Shown piece after piece: positions 45,773-53,589 of a DNA stretch of 64,000 nt. Every line of letters begins with the position of its first letter. The first letter of the stretch is position 1. The position numbers and the translations under genes were made by a program. Below the pieces are notes generated by a model, which did not search any database, was not told the DNA's origin, and worked only from the letters and a program-made list of their open reading frames with translations. Origin of the DNA: Raineyella sp044508675 (lineage in GTDB: Bacteria > Actinomycetota > Actinomycetes > Propionibacteriales > Propionibacteriaceae); the NCBI GenBank assembly GCA_044508675.1, contig JBIQHF010000016.1:8822-72821 (forward strand), given 5' to 3'.

Positions 45773-46573
45773 ATGATGCACCGCCAGGTCACGTCGGTGG
45801 TCGACGTCCGACCCGATGCCCTCGACTACCATCTCCCTGCCACGACCTCCCACCCCGGCGCCGGTCCGGCGACCGCGGCGGTCCTGCTCTCGCACGGGTA
45901 CTCCAGTTCACCGGCCTCGGTGCTCCCGTGGGCCGAGTACCTCGCCAGTCGCGGCTACGACGTATCGGCTCCCCGGTTGCCGGGCCACGGCACCACCTGG
46001 CGGGAGATGAACATGACCGCCTGGACCGACTGGTACTACCGCCTGGAGCAGGAGTACCTACGGCTCGCCGCCGACCACGAGGTCGTCATGGTCGGCGGGC
46101 AGTCCATGGGCGGTTGCCTGGCCATCCGGCTCGCCCAGCAGCACCCCGAGATCCCCGCCGTCGTGCTTGTCAACCCGTCGATCGCCACGTACGACCGCCG
46201 GTACCGGCTGCTGCTGCCATGGCTGCAGTACCTAAAGCCGTCGTTCCCTGCCATCTCCGGGGACATCAACAAGCCCGGGATCCGGGAGTACGCGTACGAC
46301 TGCTCACCGCTGCGCGCCGCCTGGTCGATGACCCGGATGTGGCAGGTCGTCACCGCCACTATGGATCGGTTCACCGCACCGACGCTGCTGTTCAGGTCCA
46401 CCGTCGACCATGTCGTCGACGACGCCTCGGTCGACCTGCTGCGCCGGCTGCCCAACGTGACGGTACGGATGCTGGAGGACAGCTACCACGTGGCCTGCCT
46501 GGACAACGACGCCGAGCGCCTGGCCGCGGAGAGCGCCGACTTCTTCGATCGCTTCCGGTCCGCCGGGGCCTGA
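45773..46573 (+). CDS. Alpha/beta hydrolase (carboxylesterase/monoacylglycerol lipase type)
   Basis: 266 residues. Oxyanion region VLLSHGYSSSPASVLPWAEYLASRGYDVSAPRLPGHGT; nucleophile S111 in GGQSMGG; acid Asp in RSTVDHVVDD; His in EDSYHVACLDND. This matches est30-type carboxylesterases and monoacylglycerol lipases. The natural ester is unknown; adjacency to a divergent acyltransferase hints at lipid turnover but is only suggestive. Start is probably leaderless; a second ATG lies one codon downstream. It converges on the sugar-kinase gene with a 9-bp gap. Confidence 0.88.
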   Translation: MMHRQVTSVVDVRPDALDYHLPATTSHPGAGPATAAVLLSHGYSSSPASVLPWAEYLASRGYDVSAPRLPGHGTTWREMNMTAWTDWYYRLEQEYLRLAADHEVVMVGGQSMGGCLAIRLAQQHPEIPAVVLVNPSIATYDRRYRLLLPWLQYLKPSFPAISGDINKPGIREYAYDCSPLRAAWSMTRMWQVVTATMDRFTAPTLLFRSTVDHVVDDASVDLLRRLPNVTVRMLEDSYHVACLDNDAERLAAESADFFDRFRSAGA

Positions 46574-46582
46574 GCATCCCGG

Positions 46583-47548
46583 TCAGTCGTCGAGGCCGGC
46601 CCGGGCCAGGTCGGCGGCCCCGACCAGGCCGGCGTCGTTGCCGAGGCCGGCGAGCACGACCTCCGCGAGGGGTCGGAACCCCCGTCCGGCGAGGTGGCGG
46701 GCGAACGCCCGTCGGGCCGGTTCGAGCAGCATCTCGCCGGCCTCGCTGACGCCGCCGCCGACCAGGAACCGCTCGGGGTCCAGGACGGCGGCCAGGCCGG
46801 CCAGCCCCCGGCCCAGCCAGTCCGCCACGCCGACCAGGATCTCGTGGCAGGCCGGGTCCCCGGCCAGCGCCGCGGCGGTGACGTGGTGCCCGCGGATGGC
46901 CGCCGGGTCATTGCCCACCCTGGCCAACAGCGGCAGGGCCATCGGCGAGCCCGTGCCGGCCAGAGCCCGGGCCTCGCGGCGCAACGCCTCACCGGAGCAG
47001 TACTGCTCCCAGCAGCCGCGGTTGCCGCAGGGGCAGATCTGTCCTTGCGGCACCACGCACAGGTGGCCCCACTCACCGGCCACGCCCCATCGACCGCGGT
47101 ACAGCTCCCCGTCGATCACCAGGCCTCCGCCGATCCCGGTGCCGAGGGTGACCATGGCGAACGTACGGCATCCCTGCCCCGCGCCGAACCGGTACTCGCC
47201 CCACGCCGCGGCGTTCGCGTCGTTGTCGATCACGACGGGCACCTCGAGCCGGGCCGCGAGCCGGTCGGCGATCGGCTCGTTGCGCCAGGCCAGGTGCGGG
47301 GAGTAGCGGACGACCCGGCGGGTCTCGTCGACCCAGCCGGCCGCACCGATTCCGACCGCTGCCACCTCGTGGTCGGCGGACAGGTCGTGCACCAGGCGGA
47401 CGATCCCCTCCTCCACGGCAGCGGCGCGGTCGGTCGGTGTCGGGTGGGTCCGGCGGGCGATCAGCCGGCCGTCCGGTGTGACGAGGCCGGCGGCGACCTT
47501 CGAGCCGCCGATGTCGATGCCGATGGCCGGCCTGGGATCAGTGGTCAC
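46583..47548 (-). CDS. ROK-family glucokinase
   Basis: 321 residues. ATP-binding IGIDIGGSKVAAGLV at the start, VIDNDANAAAWGEYRFGAG (catalytic Asp), VTLGTGIGGGLVIDGELYRG, EWGHL and the zinc site CPCGNRGCWEQYCSG. The ExGH/zinc combination is typical of ROK glucokinases and related sugar kinases; actinobacterial orthologues at this locus are annotated as glucokinase. There is no DNA-binding domain, so it is not a ROK repressor. GTG at 47548 has AGGAG 6 nt upstream and overlaps the end of the upstream gene by 11 bp. Confidence 0.9.
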   Translation of the reverse strand: MTTDPRPAIGIDIGGSKVAAGLVTPDGRLIARRTHPTPTDRAAAVEEGIVRLVHDLSADHEVAAVGIGAAGWVDETRRVVRYSPHLAWRNEPIADRLAARLEVPVVIDNDANAAAWGEYRFGAGQGCRTFAMVTLGTGIGGGLVIDGELYRGRWGVAGEWGHLCVVPQGQICPCGNRGCWEQYCSGEALRREARALAGTGSPMALPLLARVGNDPAAIRGHHVTAAALAGDPACHEILVGVADWLGRGLAGLAAVLDPERFLVGGGVSEAGEMLLEPARRAFARHLAGRGFRPLAEVVLAGLGNDAGLVGAADLARAGLDD

Positions 47549-48407
47549 GTCCGACTCCTGTCGCGCTGTCCGCGGATGCTGGGCCCATCCGGGGGTCGGG
47601 GCCCGTCTCAGGTCCCAGGGATGATGCGAGTGCGGCGGCCGCCGTCCGTGACGGCTCCCCCGCCGAGGTCGCCGCGTACCAGCGGTCCACCCCGTCCCAG
47701 CCGATCCGGGTGGCGAGGTCCTCCACCACCGCTCCGGCGGCACCGTACTCGGCCAGGGTGCGCGGCACCCAGTCATCGTCCGGCCAGGGCCCGACGGTGG
47801 TGGCGGCCGGTCCGGCAGCGGGGCCCAGGGCGCGGTGTGCCAGGGCGACGGCGTACCCCTCCTCCACCCACAGCGGGCCGTCCAGGTCGGCGGCGCGGGT
47901 GCGGACGTGGACCAGCTCGTGGGTGAGGACCTCGGTCGCGACGTCCTCCGGCTCGGCGGCGATCGCCGGGTTCACCACGATCCAGAACCGGTCGAGCTGT
48001 CCGGGTGATGCCACCCCGCGACGAACCAGCGTGTCGTCAACCCTCAGGGTCGTTGCGGCGGGCAAGGGGTCCTGGGCCCCGACCACCGCCACCTGGCCGG
48101 CCGGCACAGGCGCGACCACGGTCACCGCCGAGGCGTCCGGGACCTGGGGCAGGATCGGGTCGAGCGCAGCGGTGGCACCTTCCCAGGCGACCTGCCAGTA
48201 CCGGCACTGGTCGGGGTCGGCGCAGGCGATCCGGGTCCCGTCCGGCAGGTCGTGGACGGTGTCCAGCCGCAGCGCGACCGGCGCCACCGCTGGTCCCGAC
48301 GGGGTCGGCGGTGCGGTGGTGGCCAGCAGGATCCCGGTGACCAGGATCGTCGCGGCGACCGCGGCCCTGTGCGCGGGGCGCCTCGTGGGAGTCCGTGCGT
48401 ACGGCAC
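47538..48407 (-). CDS. Membrane-anchored metallopeptidase-like protein (HELVH motif)
   Basis: 289 residues. A basic N-terminus followed by one hydrophobic segment (~14-34, AAVAATILVTGILLATTAPP) anchors or exports it. The catalytic-type motif is VLTHELVHVRTRA (HExxH) with WVEEGYAVALA ~20 residues later, the gluzincin pattern supplying the third zinc ligand. RIACADPDQCRYWQV has a Cys pair. Substrate unknown. The GTG at 48407 was chosen because GGGAGG lies 5 nt upstream. It overlaps the glucokinase gene by 11 bp, so the two are coupled. Confidence 0.72.
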   Translation of the reverse strand: MPYARTPTRRPAHRAAVAATILVTGILLATTAPPTPSGPAVAPVALRLDTVHDLPDGTRIACADPDQCRYWQVAWEGATAALDPILPQVPDASAVTVVAPVPAGQVAVVGAQDPLPAATTLRVDDTLVRRGVASPGQLDRFWIVVNPAIAAEPEDVATEVLTHELVHVRTRAADLDGPLWVEEGYAVALAHRALGPAAGPAATTVGPWPDDDWVPRTLAEYGAAGAVVEDLATRIGWDGVDRWYAATSAGEPSRTAAAALASSLGPETGPDPRMGPASADSATGVGRDH

Positions 48408-48527
48408 CTGCACCTCCCCACTCGCAACCGGTTCGACCCCGGTGGCTCCGGCGTGTCTGGAGCCACGATAGTGCTCGACCGCCGGGGCGCCGTCGGCGTT
48501 CGGTCGGAGTTTGTCAGTGTGGCTGCC

Positions 48528-48533
48528 TAGTCT
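48528..48533 (+). promoter_or_regulatory. Candidate -10, leaderless DEDD/GIY-YIG gene
   Basis: TAGTCT ends 6 nt before the GTG at 48540. Confidence 0.5.
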
Positions 48534-48539
48534 GGCGCC

Positions 48540-50354
48540 GTGATCGGCCAACTCCCCCTCGACGGGTTCCCCAGTGGCTGCGGCGACGACCTGCAACCGT
48601 CCTTCGGTGACCTCGGTGAGCCGTTGGCGAGCATCGACTTCTGCGTCGTCGACCTGGAGACGACCGGCACCGGCAAGGATGCGGCCATCACCGAGATCGG
48701 CGCGGCCCGGGTCTGCGGGGGCGAACTGGTCGGCGAGTTCCAGACCCTGGTCGACCCCGAGCGCCCGGTCCCGGCCGAGATCAGCGCCCTGACCGGCATC
48801 ACGTCCTCGATGCTGCAGGGTGCTCCGACGCTGGGGGCCGCGCTGCCGTCGTTCCTGGAGTTCAGTCGGGGGTGCGTGATGGTTGCGCACAATGCGCGCT
48901 TCGACATGGGTTTCCTGCACCGCGGCTGCGACACCCTGGGGTACCGCTGGGCGCCCCGCCAGGTGCTCGACACCCTGGCCCTGGCCCGCCAGATCATCCC
49001 CCGCGGCGAGGTCGCGAACTACCGGCTCGGCACCCTGGCGGCCCACATACGGGCCGACACCACCCCGACCCACCGCGCACTGGAGGACGTACGGGCCACG
49101 GTCGACCTGCTGCACTACCTGATCGCCCGGGTGGGCAACCGGGGGGTGTCGACCCTGGAGGACCTGGTCGCCATGATGCGTCCGGTCTCGGCGGCCCGCC
49201 GGGAGCGGGCCCCATGGGCCAAGGACCTACCCCGTGCCGCCGGCGTCTACTGGTTCTATCGCCACGACACCCGCAACGGGAAGGGTGCCGATCCCCTCCC
49301 CGAGGGCACCGCTGCACCGCGGGAGCTGCTGTACGTGGGTACCAGTGTCGACATCCGGCGCCGGGTGCAGAGCTATTTCACGGCCTCGGAGAAGCGGGCC
49401 CGGATGGAGGACATGATCCGCCAGGCCGACGGAGTGGACTGCGTCGAGTGCCGTACGCCGCTGGAGGCCCGGGTCCGCGAGTTGCGCCTGATCACCTCCC
49501 ACCAGCCGCGCTACAACCGTCGGTCGAAGCGGGCCGCCCACCCGTGGTGGATCACGCTGACCGACGAGCCGTTCCCACGGCTGTCGGTGGTGCGGGACCC
49601 GAAGGAGAAGGTACGCTTCGGCCCGTTCCCGGGGCGCGAGGCGGCCCAGCTGGTAGTAGAGGCCTTGCAGGACGCGTTCCCGGTCCGCCGCTGCACCGGC
49701 CGGCTGAGCGTACGCCGCCCGAGCGCTGCCTGCGCCCTCGCGGAGTTGGGGCGCTGCCCTGCTCCGTGCGACCACCGGATCTCCCGGGAGGACTACGGCG
49801 CGCTGGTCGACGAGGTGGCGCAGGCCCTGGCCGGGGAGACCGGGCCGGTGGTCGCGAAGCATGCGGCACGGCTGGGGTCGCTGGCCGACCAGCAGCGTTT
49901 TGAGGAGGCCGATGACGTGCGGCGGCGGTTGCAGGCCTACCTCGACACCAGTCGGCGGCACCACCGGATCGACTCACTGGCCGGCTGCGCCCAGATCGTC
50001 GCCGCCCGGCGCACCGCCGACACGTTCGCGCCCGCCGGGGCCGCCGGCCGCCCCGGGTGGGAGATCCACGTGATCCGGTACGGACGGCTCGCCGGCGCTG
50101 CCCGGACCCGGCCGGGTGAGTCCGCCGTCCGAGTCGCCGAGGATGCCGTCCTGCTGGCCGAGTCGGTGCCTGCGCCGTCGTCGGGGGCCGCCGCGTTCCC
50201 GGAGGAGAGCGAACTGGTGGCCACCTGGCTGGAACAACCAGGGGTCCGGCTGATCGACATCGAGGGCGACTGGTCCTGGCCGCTGCACACCACGATCGCC
50301 GCCGAGGACCTCCCGGGGGTCCTGGCCCGACGACGCGGGCGGGAGGAGCACTAG
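48540..50354 (+). CDS. DEDD exonuclease fused to GIY-YIG (UvrC-like) nuclease
   Basis: 604 residues. Residues ~30-205 are a DnaQ/epsilon-type 3'-5' exonuclease: D38-L-E40 in VVDLETTG, VAHNARFDMGFL and HRALEDV complete the DEDDh set. Residues ~225-315 are a GIY-YIG nuclease like UvrC/Cho: AGVYWFYR, then LLYVGTSVDIRRRVQSYF, with ECRTPLEARVRELRLITSHQPRYN. A C-terminal helical and UvrC-middle-like region (CTGRLSVRRPSAACALAELGRCPAPCDHRIS) follows. Known as an actinobacterial fusion (M. tuberculosis Rv2191); a DNA-repair role is assumed. It lacks the RNase H-like half of UvrC. Not LexA-linked here. Confidence 0.9.
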   Translation: MIGQLPLDGFPSGCGDDLQPSFGDLGEPLASIDFCVVDLETTGTGKDAAITEIGAARVCGGELVGEFQTLVDPERPVPAEISALTGITSSMLQGAPTLGAALPSFLEFSRGCVMVAHNARFDMGFLHRGCDTLGYRWAPRQVLDTLALARQIIPRGEVANYRLGTLAAHIRADTTPTHRALEDVRATVDLLHYLIARVGNRGVSTLEDLVAMMRPVSAARRERAPWAKDLPRAAGVYWFYRHDTRNGKGADPLPEGTAAPRELLYVGTSVDIRRRVQSYFTASEKRARMEDMIRQADGVDCVECRTPLEARVRELRLITSHQPRYNRRSKRAAHPWWITLTDEPFPRLSVVRDPKEKVRFGPFPGREAAQLVVEALQDAFPVRRCTGRLSVRRPSAACALAELGRCPAPCDHRISREDYGALVDEVAQALAGETGPVVAKHAARLGSLADQQRFEEADDVRRRLQAYLDTSRRHHRIDSLAGCAQIVAARRTADTFAPAGAAGRPGWEIHVIRYGRLAGAARTRPGESAVRVAEDAVLLAESVPAPSSGAAAFPEESELVATWLEQPGVRLIDIEGDWSWPLHTTIAAEDLPGVLARRRGREEH

Positions 50355-50357
50355 GAT
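50352..50357 (+). promoter_or_regulatory. Candidate -10, leaderless RAM-domain gene
   Basis: TAGGAT ends 6 nt before the ATG at 50364; its first bases overlap the stop of the upstream gene. Confidence 0.55.
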
Positions 50358-50363
50358 GACGCC

Positions 50364-50639
50364 ATGGTCACTGCAATCGTCTTCGTGAACGCCGAAACCG
50401 ACCGAATCCCCGAGATCGCGCAGGAGATCGCTGCGCTGGAGGGCGTGACGGAGGTCTACTCGGTCACCGGCAACATCGACCTGGTCGTGATGGTGCACGT
50501 ACGAGAGTTGGACGACCTGTCTGCCGTGGTGTCCGACAAGCTGAACAAGGTCGAGGGGATCCTCGAGACCGAGACCCACATCGCGTTCCGTGCCTACTCC
50601 AGGCACGACCTGGAGGCGGCCTTCAGCCTCGGTAACTGA
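50364..50639 (+). CDS. Stand-alone Lrp/AsnC ligand-binding (RAM) domain protein
   Basis: 91 residues. TAIVFVNAETDRIPEIAQEIAALEGVTEVYSVTGNIDLVVMVHVREL is the RAM/ACT-like fold of Lrp/AsnC regulators, without the helix-turn-helix half. Such single RAM proteins can form decamers, bind amino acids and modulate full-length Lrp proteins; the partner here is unknown. The gap to the upstream nuclease gene is 9 bp but a -10 motif lies in it, so it may have its own leaderless transcript. Confidence 0.88.
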   Translation: MVTAIVFVNAETDRIPEIAQEIAALEGVTEVYSVTGNIDLVVMVHVRELDDLSAVVSDKLNKVEGILETETHIAFRAYSRHDLEAAFSLGN

Positions 50640-50644
50640 CCGCA

Positions 50645-50677
50645 CGTGGGTCGGTGGCGTTGTGCCACCGGCCCACG
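50645..50677. terminator. Intrinsic terminator between convergent genes
   Basis: 14-bp stem (CGTGGGTCGGTGGC at 50645-50658 with 50664-50677, one G-U pair) and a 5-nt loop, located between the RAM-domain and rhomboid-like genes. No T-run. Confidence 0.7.
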
Positions 50678-50694
50678 CCGGTCGAAGCCGCGGG

Positions 50695-51597
50695 TCAGCC
50701 GAGCACCAGGGGCCGGATGAAGCCGAGGGCAGCGACAAGGACGCAGGCCCCGAGGATCGCCAGGGAACCGCGCAGGTGCAGCTGGTCGGTCCGGCTCATC
50801 GAGCCGTGGCGCTGGCCGGTGCCCGGACGCGGTGACGTGGACCACAGCCAACCGCAGGCACCGCCGGCGAGGATCGCCCCCACGTCGGCCAGTACCAGCC
50901 ACGGGTTGGTGAACACACTGAAGCCGACCAGGATCGCCAGCAGGACGAAGTCCGGGCGGGCGTCCTCCTTGGTGCGGAGCTTTCCGCCGGCATTGGCCGC
51001 GAGCAGCCCGATGATGGCGCCGCTGGCACCGCCCATGACCAGGTTCGGCGGTCCGGCGAGCAGGGCGACGGCTCCCGCGCCCAGACCGGAGAGGAAGTAG
51101 GTGGCCAGGAACCGCCACTTGCCCCACATCGCCTCCATGGATCGGCCGAACAGCCACAGCACGAAGCCGTTGATCACCAGCGAGAGGATGCTGCCGGAGA
51201 TGATCACGTGGGTGACCAGTCGCCACACCTGGCCCGACAGCACCGCCTGGCCCCAGTAGGCCAGCAGGCCCTGCACCCTGCCGAGCGAGATGCTGTCGAG
51301 GGCCTGGACGATCACGATCAGCCCGATCAGCAGCACCGTGGCGCTGGAGGAGGCCAGCGACCGGATCCGCACATTCCGCCCACCGGGGGCGCGGGATGTG
51401 CGCCCACCGCGCTGGCTGGCGCGCCCCGCGGCGACGCAGTCAGGGCACTGGAAACCGACGGACGCCTGGATCATGCATTCGCCGCAGATCGGTCGCCCGC
51501 AGCGCTGGCAACTGATCCCGGTCTGCCGCTGGGGGTGTCGGTAGCAGGGGCGGAAGCCCGGGCCGTCGAGGCCCGGGCCTCTCTGGGGCTGAGTCAC
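50695..51597 (-). CDS. Rhomboid-family membrane protein with N-terminal zinc finger, catalytic His missing
   Basis: 300 residues. Residues 18-54 form a B-box-like cysteine/histidine zinc-binding segment (CYRHPQRQTG.SCQRCGRPICGECM ... CPDC). Six or seven membrane helices follow. The nucleophile motif is intact (GGASGA, S192). The residues that should complete the site are not: the helix-6 position normally AHxGG reads ADVGA (D238 for His), and in helix 2 the HxxxN spacing has S139 before N143. It may be an inactive pseudoprotease or use a different dyad. The first in-frame start gives MTQPQRG. Zinc-finger rhomboids are typical of actinobacteria. Confidence 0.85.
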   Translation of the reverse strand: MTQPQRGPGLDGPGFRPCYRHPQRQTGISCQRCGRPICGECMIQASVGFQCPDCVAAGRASQRGGRTSRAPGGRNVRIRSLASSSATVLLIGLIVIVQALDSISLGRVQGLLAYWGQAVLSGQVWRLVTHVIISGSILSLVINGFVLWLFGRSMEAMWGKWRFLATYFLSGLGAGAVALLAGPPNLVMGGASGAIIGLLAANAGGKLRTKEDARPDFVLLAILVGFSVFTNPWLVLADVGAILAGGACGWLWSTSPRPGTGQRHGSMSRTDQLHLRGSLAILGACVLVAALGFIRPLVLG

Positions 51598-51604
51598 GAC
51601 CTGA

Positions 51605-52126
51605 TCAGCCCGCGATGATCTCGACGGACTCCATCACGACCGGCTCGGTGGGGCGGTCGGCACGGTCGGTCTTGACCGCCGCGATCTCGTCGACGACCTT
51701 GCGGGAGGCCTCGTCGGAGACCTCACCGAAGATCGTGTGCTTGCGATTGAGCCAGGGCGTCTCGCCCACGGTGACGAAGAACTGCGAGCCGTTGGTGCCC
51801 GGGCCGCGGTTGGCCATCGCGAGCAGGTAGGGCTTGTTGAAGGCGAGGTCGGGGTGGAACTCGTCACCGAACTCGTAGCCGGGGTCGCCGGTCCCGTTAC
51901 CCAACGGGCATCCACCCTGGATCATGAAGCCCGGGATGATGCGGTGGAAGATCAGCCCGTCGTAGTAGCGGCCGGTCGTCTTCTCCCGCGTCTGGGGGTC
52001 GACGTACTCCTTGGTGCCGTTGGCCAGTCCGACGAAGTTGGCCACGGTCTTGGGGGCCATGTCGTCGTACAGAGTGATGCTGATGTCACCGTGGTTGGTG
52101 TGCAGGATTGCGGTGGAGTTGCCCAC
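51605..52126 (-). CDS. Cyclophilin-type peptidyl-prolyl cis-trans isomerase
   Basis: 173 residues, cytosolic (no signal peptide). ILHTNHGDISITLYDDMAPKTVANFVGLA, YYDGLIFHRIIPGFMIQGGCP (catalytic Arg in FHRI), FGDEFHPDL, LLAMANRGPGTNGSQFFVTVGETPWLNRKHTIFGEV match the catalytic core. It isomerises Xaa-Pro bonds. GTG at 52126 has AAAGG 6 nt upstream; the frame continues upstream without family similarity. 7 bp downstream lies the rhomboid gene, suggesting cotranscription. Confidence 0.93.
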   Translation of the reverse strand: MGNSTAILHTNHGDISITLYDDMAPKTVANFVGLANGTKEYVDPQTREKTTGRYYDGLIFHRIIPGFMIQGGCPLGNGTGDPGYEFGDEFHPDLAFNKPYLLAMANRGPGTNGSQFFVTVGETPWLNRKHTIFGEVSDEASRKVVDEIAAVKTDRADRPTEPVVMESVEIIAG

Positions 52127-52274
52127 GAGCTGCCTTTCTCGGAGTCGCCGGGGGCATTGCCCCCACGACACGGTCATGTCTCCAGCCATCTTGTCACGCC
52201 CCACCATCAGGACAAGGCACCGCCGGTGCCGGACGGATGCCGTCACGGTCTCCCCGGCGGACTCCCGGCCCGCT

Positions 52275-52293
52275 CTGTTCGCTGCGCGAACAG
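52275..52293. promoter_or_regulatory. Inverted repeat overlapping a -35 region, candidate operator
   Basis: CTGTTCGC and GCGAACAG flank TGC at 52275-52293. A TAGGCT -10 lies at 52300-52305, so the repeat covers the -35 region of a plus-strand promoter serving the gene at 52399. The half-site order (GTTCGC...GCGAAC) is inverted relative to a LexA box. Confidence 0.5.
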
Positions 52294-52398
52294 GGCCGCT
52301 AGGCTGGGTACTGACGGTGACGGGGCCTGTCGCCCCGGGCACCCGACAGCGGAATACGGGCGTCGCAGGCGCGCAGAGACGGATTACTCGGAGGCAAA

Positions 52399-53454
52399 GT
52401 GAAGCGCAAAACGGAAAAAGTCGTCATCGAGGCCGAGGTCCCCAAGAGCCTGACCGAGGTAGGGGTCGACGCGGTCGACGCGGCGATCAAGGCGGCCACG
52501 CCCTACATCGAGCAGGCCCGTGAGATCGGCAGCCACCGGGTCGCCGACGCCCAGGCGCGGCTGGCACCGCTGGCGGAACAGGCCAGGGAGCGCCTCGCCC
52601 CCATCGCCGATCAGGCCAAGGAGCGCAGGGACAAGGCCCAGGACTTCCTGGCGCCGTACGTCACCGACGCCCAGGCCAAGATCGGCCCGGTCGCCCATGA
52701 GGCCAAGGTCCGGGGGGCCGCCGGGGCCCGCACCACCCTCGACAGCCTGGCACCGCGGCTGGAGAGCGCCCTGCTCGCCGTGGGCCCGATCGCCGACGAG
52801 GCTGCCGCCCGCCTGCACGACGAGGTCGTGCCGCGGGCCGCGAAGTTCCTCGACCAGGCCGCTGAGGTCGAGCCGCTGAGCCGCCGCCAGCGCCGTAAGG
52901 CCCGCAAGACGACCGCGAAGCTGGAGAAGGCCGCCGCCAAGGTCACGAAGGCCAACGCCAAGGCCCTGGCCCGCGCGGAGCGCAGCGGCAGCGGCAATGT
53001 CTGGAAGGTGCTGCTGGTCCTCACCGGCATCATCGGGGTGGCCATCCTGGTCGCCAAGAAGCTCGGCACCCCCAAGGAGGATGCCTGGCAGAACTACCAG
53101 CCGACCCCGCCCGCCCCGGCTGCCGCCCCCGCCGACGCGCCGACCGCCGCCACTGCGGAGGCGCCGGACGAGGAGATGGACGACGAGACGGCCGAGAGCG
53201 AAGCCGAGATGATCGGTGAGGGAGGCCACGTCACCGAGGCCGACGCCGCGGTGTCCACCGATACCGCCACCAGCTACGGGCCGGACTCCTTCGTCGGCAC
53301 CAATCCCCCCGCCGAGTTCACCATCAAGGGCAACCCCCGCTCGATGAAGTACCACCTGCCCGGTTCCGACTCGTACGAGCGCACGATCACCGACGTGTGG
53401 TTCGCCACCGAGGAGGCCGCGCAGGCCGCTGGCTTCACCAAGGCGACCCGCTGA
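52399..53454 (+). CDS. Helical single-pass membrane protein with C-terminal IKGN...AGF domain
   Basis: 351 residues. The N-terminal ~190 residues are Ala/Glu/Arg-rich amphipathic helix with an approximate 11-13-residue rhythm (LAPLAEQARERLAPIADQAKERRDKAQDFLAPYVTDAQAK), resembling apolipoprotein- or perilipin-like repeats. A basic stretch precedes one membrane helix (~198-217, VWKVLLVLTGIIGVAILVAKK). An acidic linker leads to a ~50-residue terminal module (EFTIKGNPRSMKYHLPGSDSYERTITDVWFATEEAAQAAGF), of the type called the sunset domain in some actinobacterial proteins (name from memory). Function unknown. GTG start with GGAGG 4 nt upstream and a leader of ~85 nt. Confidence 0.8.
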   Translation: MKRKTEKVVIEAEVPKSLTEVGVDAVDAAIKAATPYIEQAREIGSHRVADAQARLAPLAEQARERLAPIADQAKERRDKAQDFLAPYVTDAQAKIGPVAHEAKVRGAAGARTTLDSLAPRLESALLAVGPIADEAAARLHDEVVPRAAKFLDQAAEVEPLSRRQRRKARKTTAKLEKAAAKVTKANAKALARAERSGSGNVWKVLLVLTGIIGVAILVAKKLGTPKEDAWQNYQPTPPAPAAAPADAPTAATAEAPDEEMDDETAESEAEMIGEGGHVTEADAAVSTDTATSYGPDSFVGTNPPAEFTIKGNPRSMKYHLPGSDSYERTITDVWFATEEAAQAAGFTKATR

Positions 53455-53467
53455 CAGCTGCCTGACC

Positions 53468-53510
53468 GACGGGGGTGGGAAGGTCGATGCGACCTCCCCA
53501 CCCCCGTCTT
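53468..53510 (+). terminator. Intrinsic terminator
   Basis: 18-bp stem (53468-53485 with 53491-53508, one mismatch) and loop GATGC, followed by TT. Ends the transcript of the preceding membrane protein gene. Confidence 0.8.
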
Positions 53511-53576
53511 CCTGTCCACGTGTGCTCCCTCGTGGGTTCGCCACCCATTCGGCCCTCCCACGTCCCCTGCGGGCCG

Positions 53577-53582
53577 TAGATT
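53577..53582 (+). promoter_or_regulatory. Candidate -10, leaderless prepilin-peptidase gene
   Basis: TAGATT ends 7 nt before the GTG at 53590. Confidence 0.5.
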
Positions 53583-53589
53583 CGGGATT

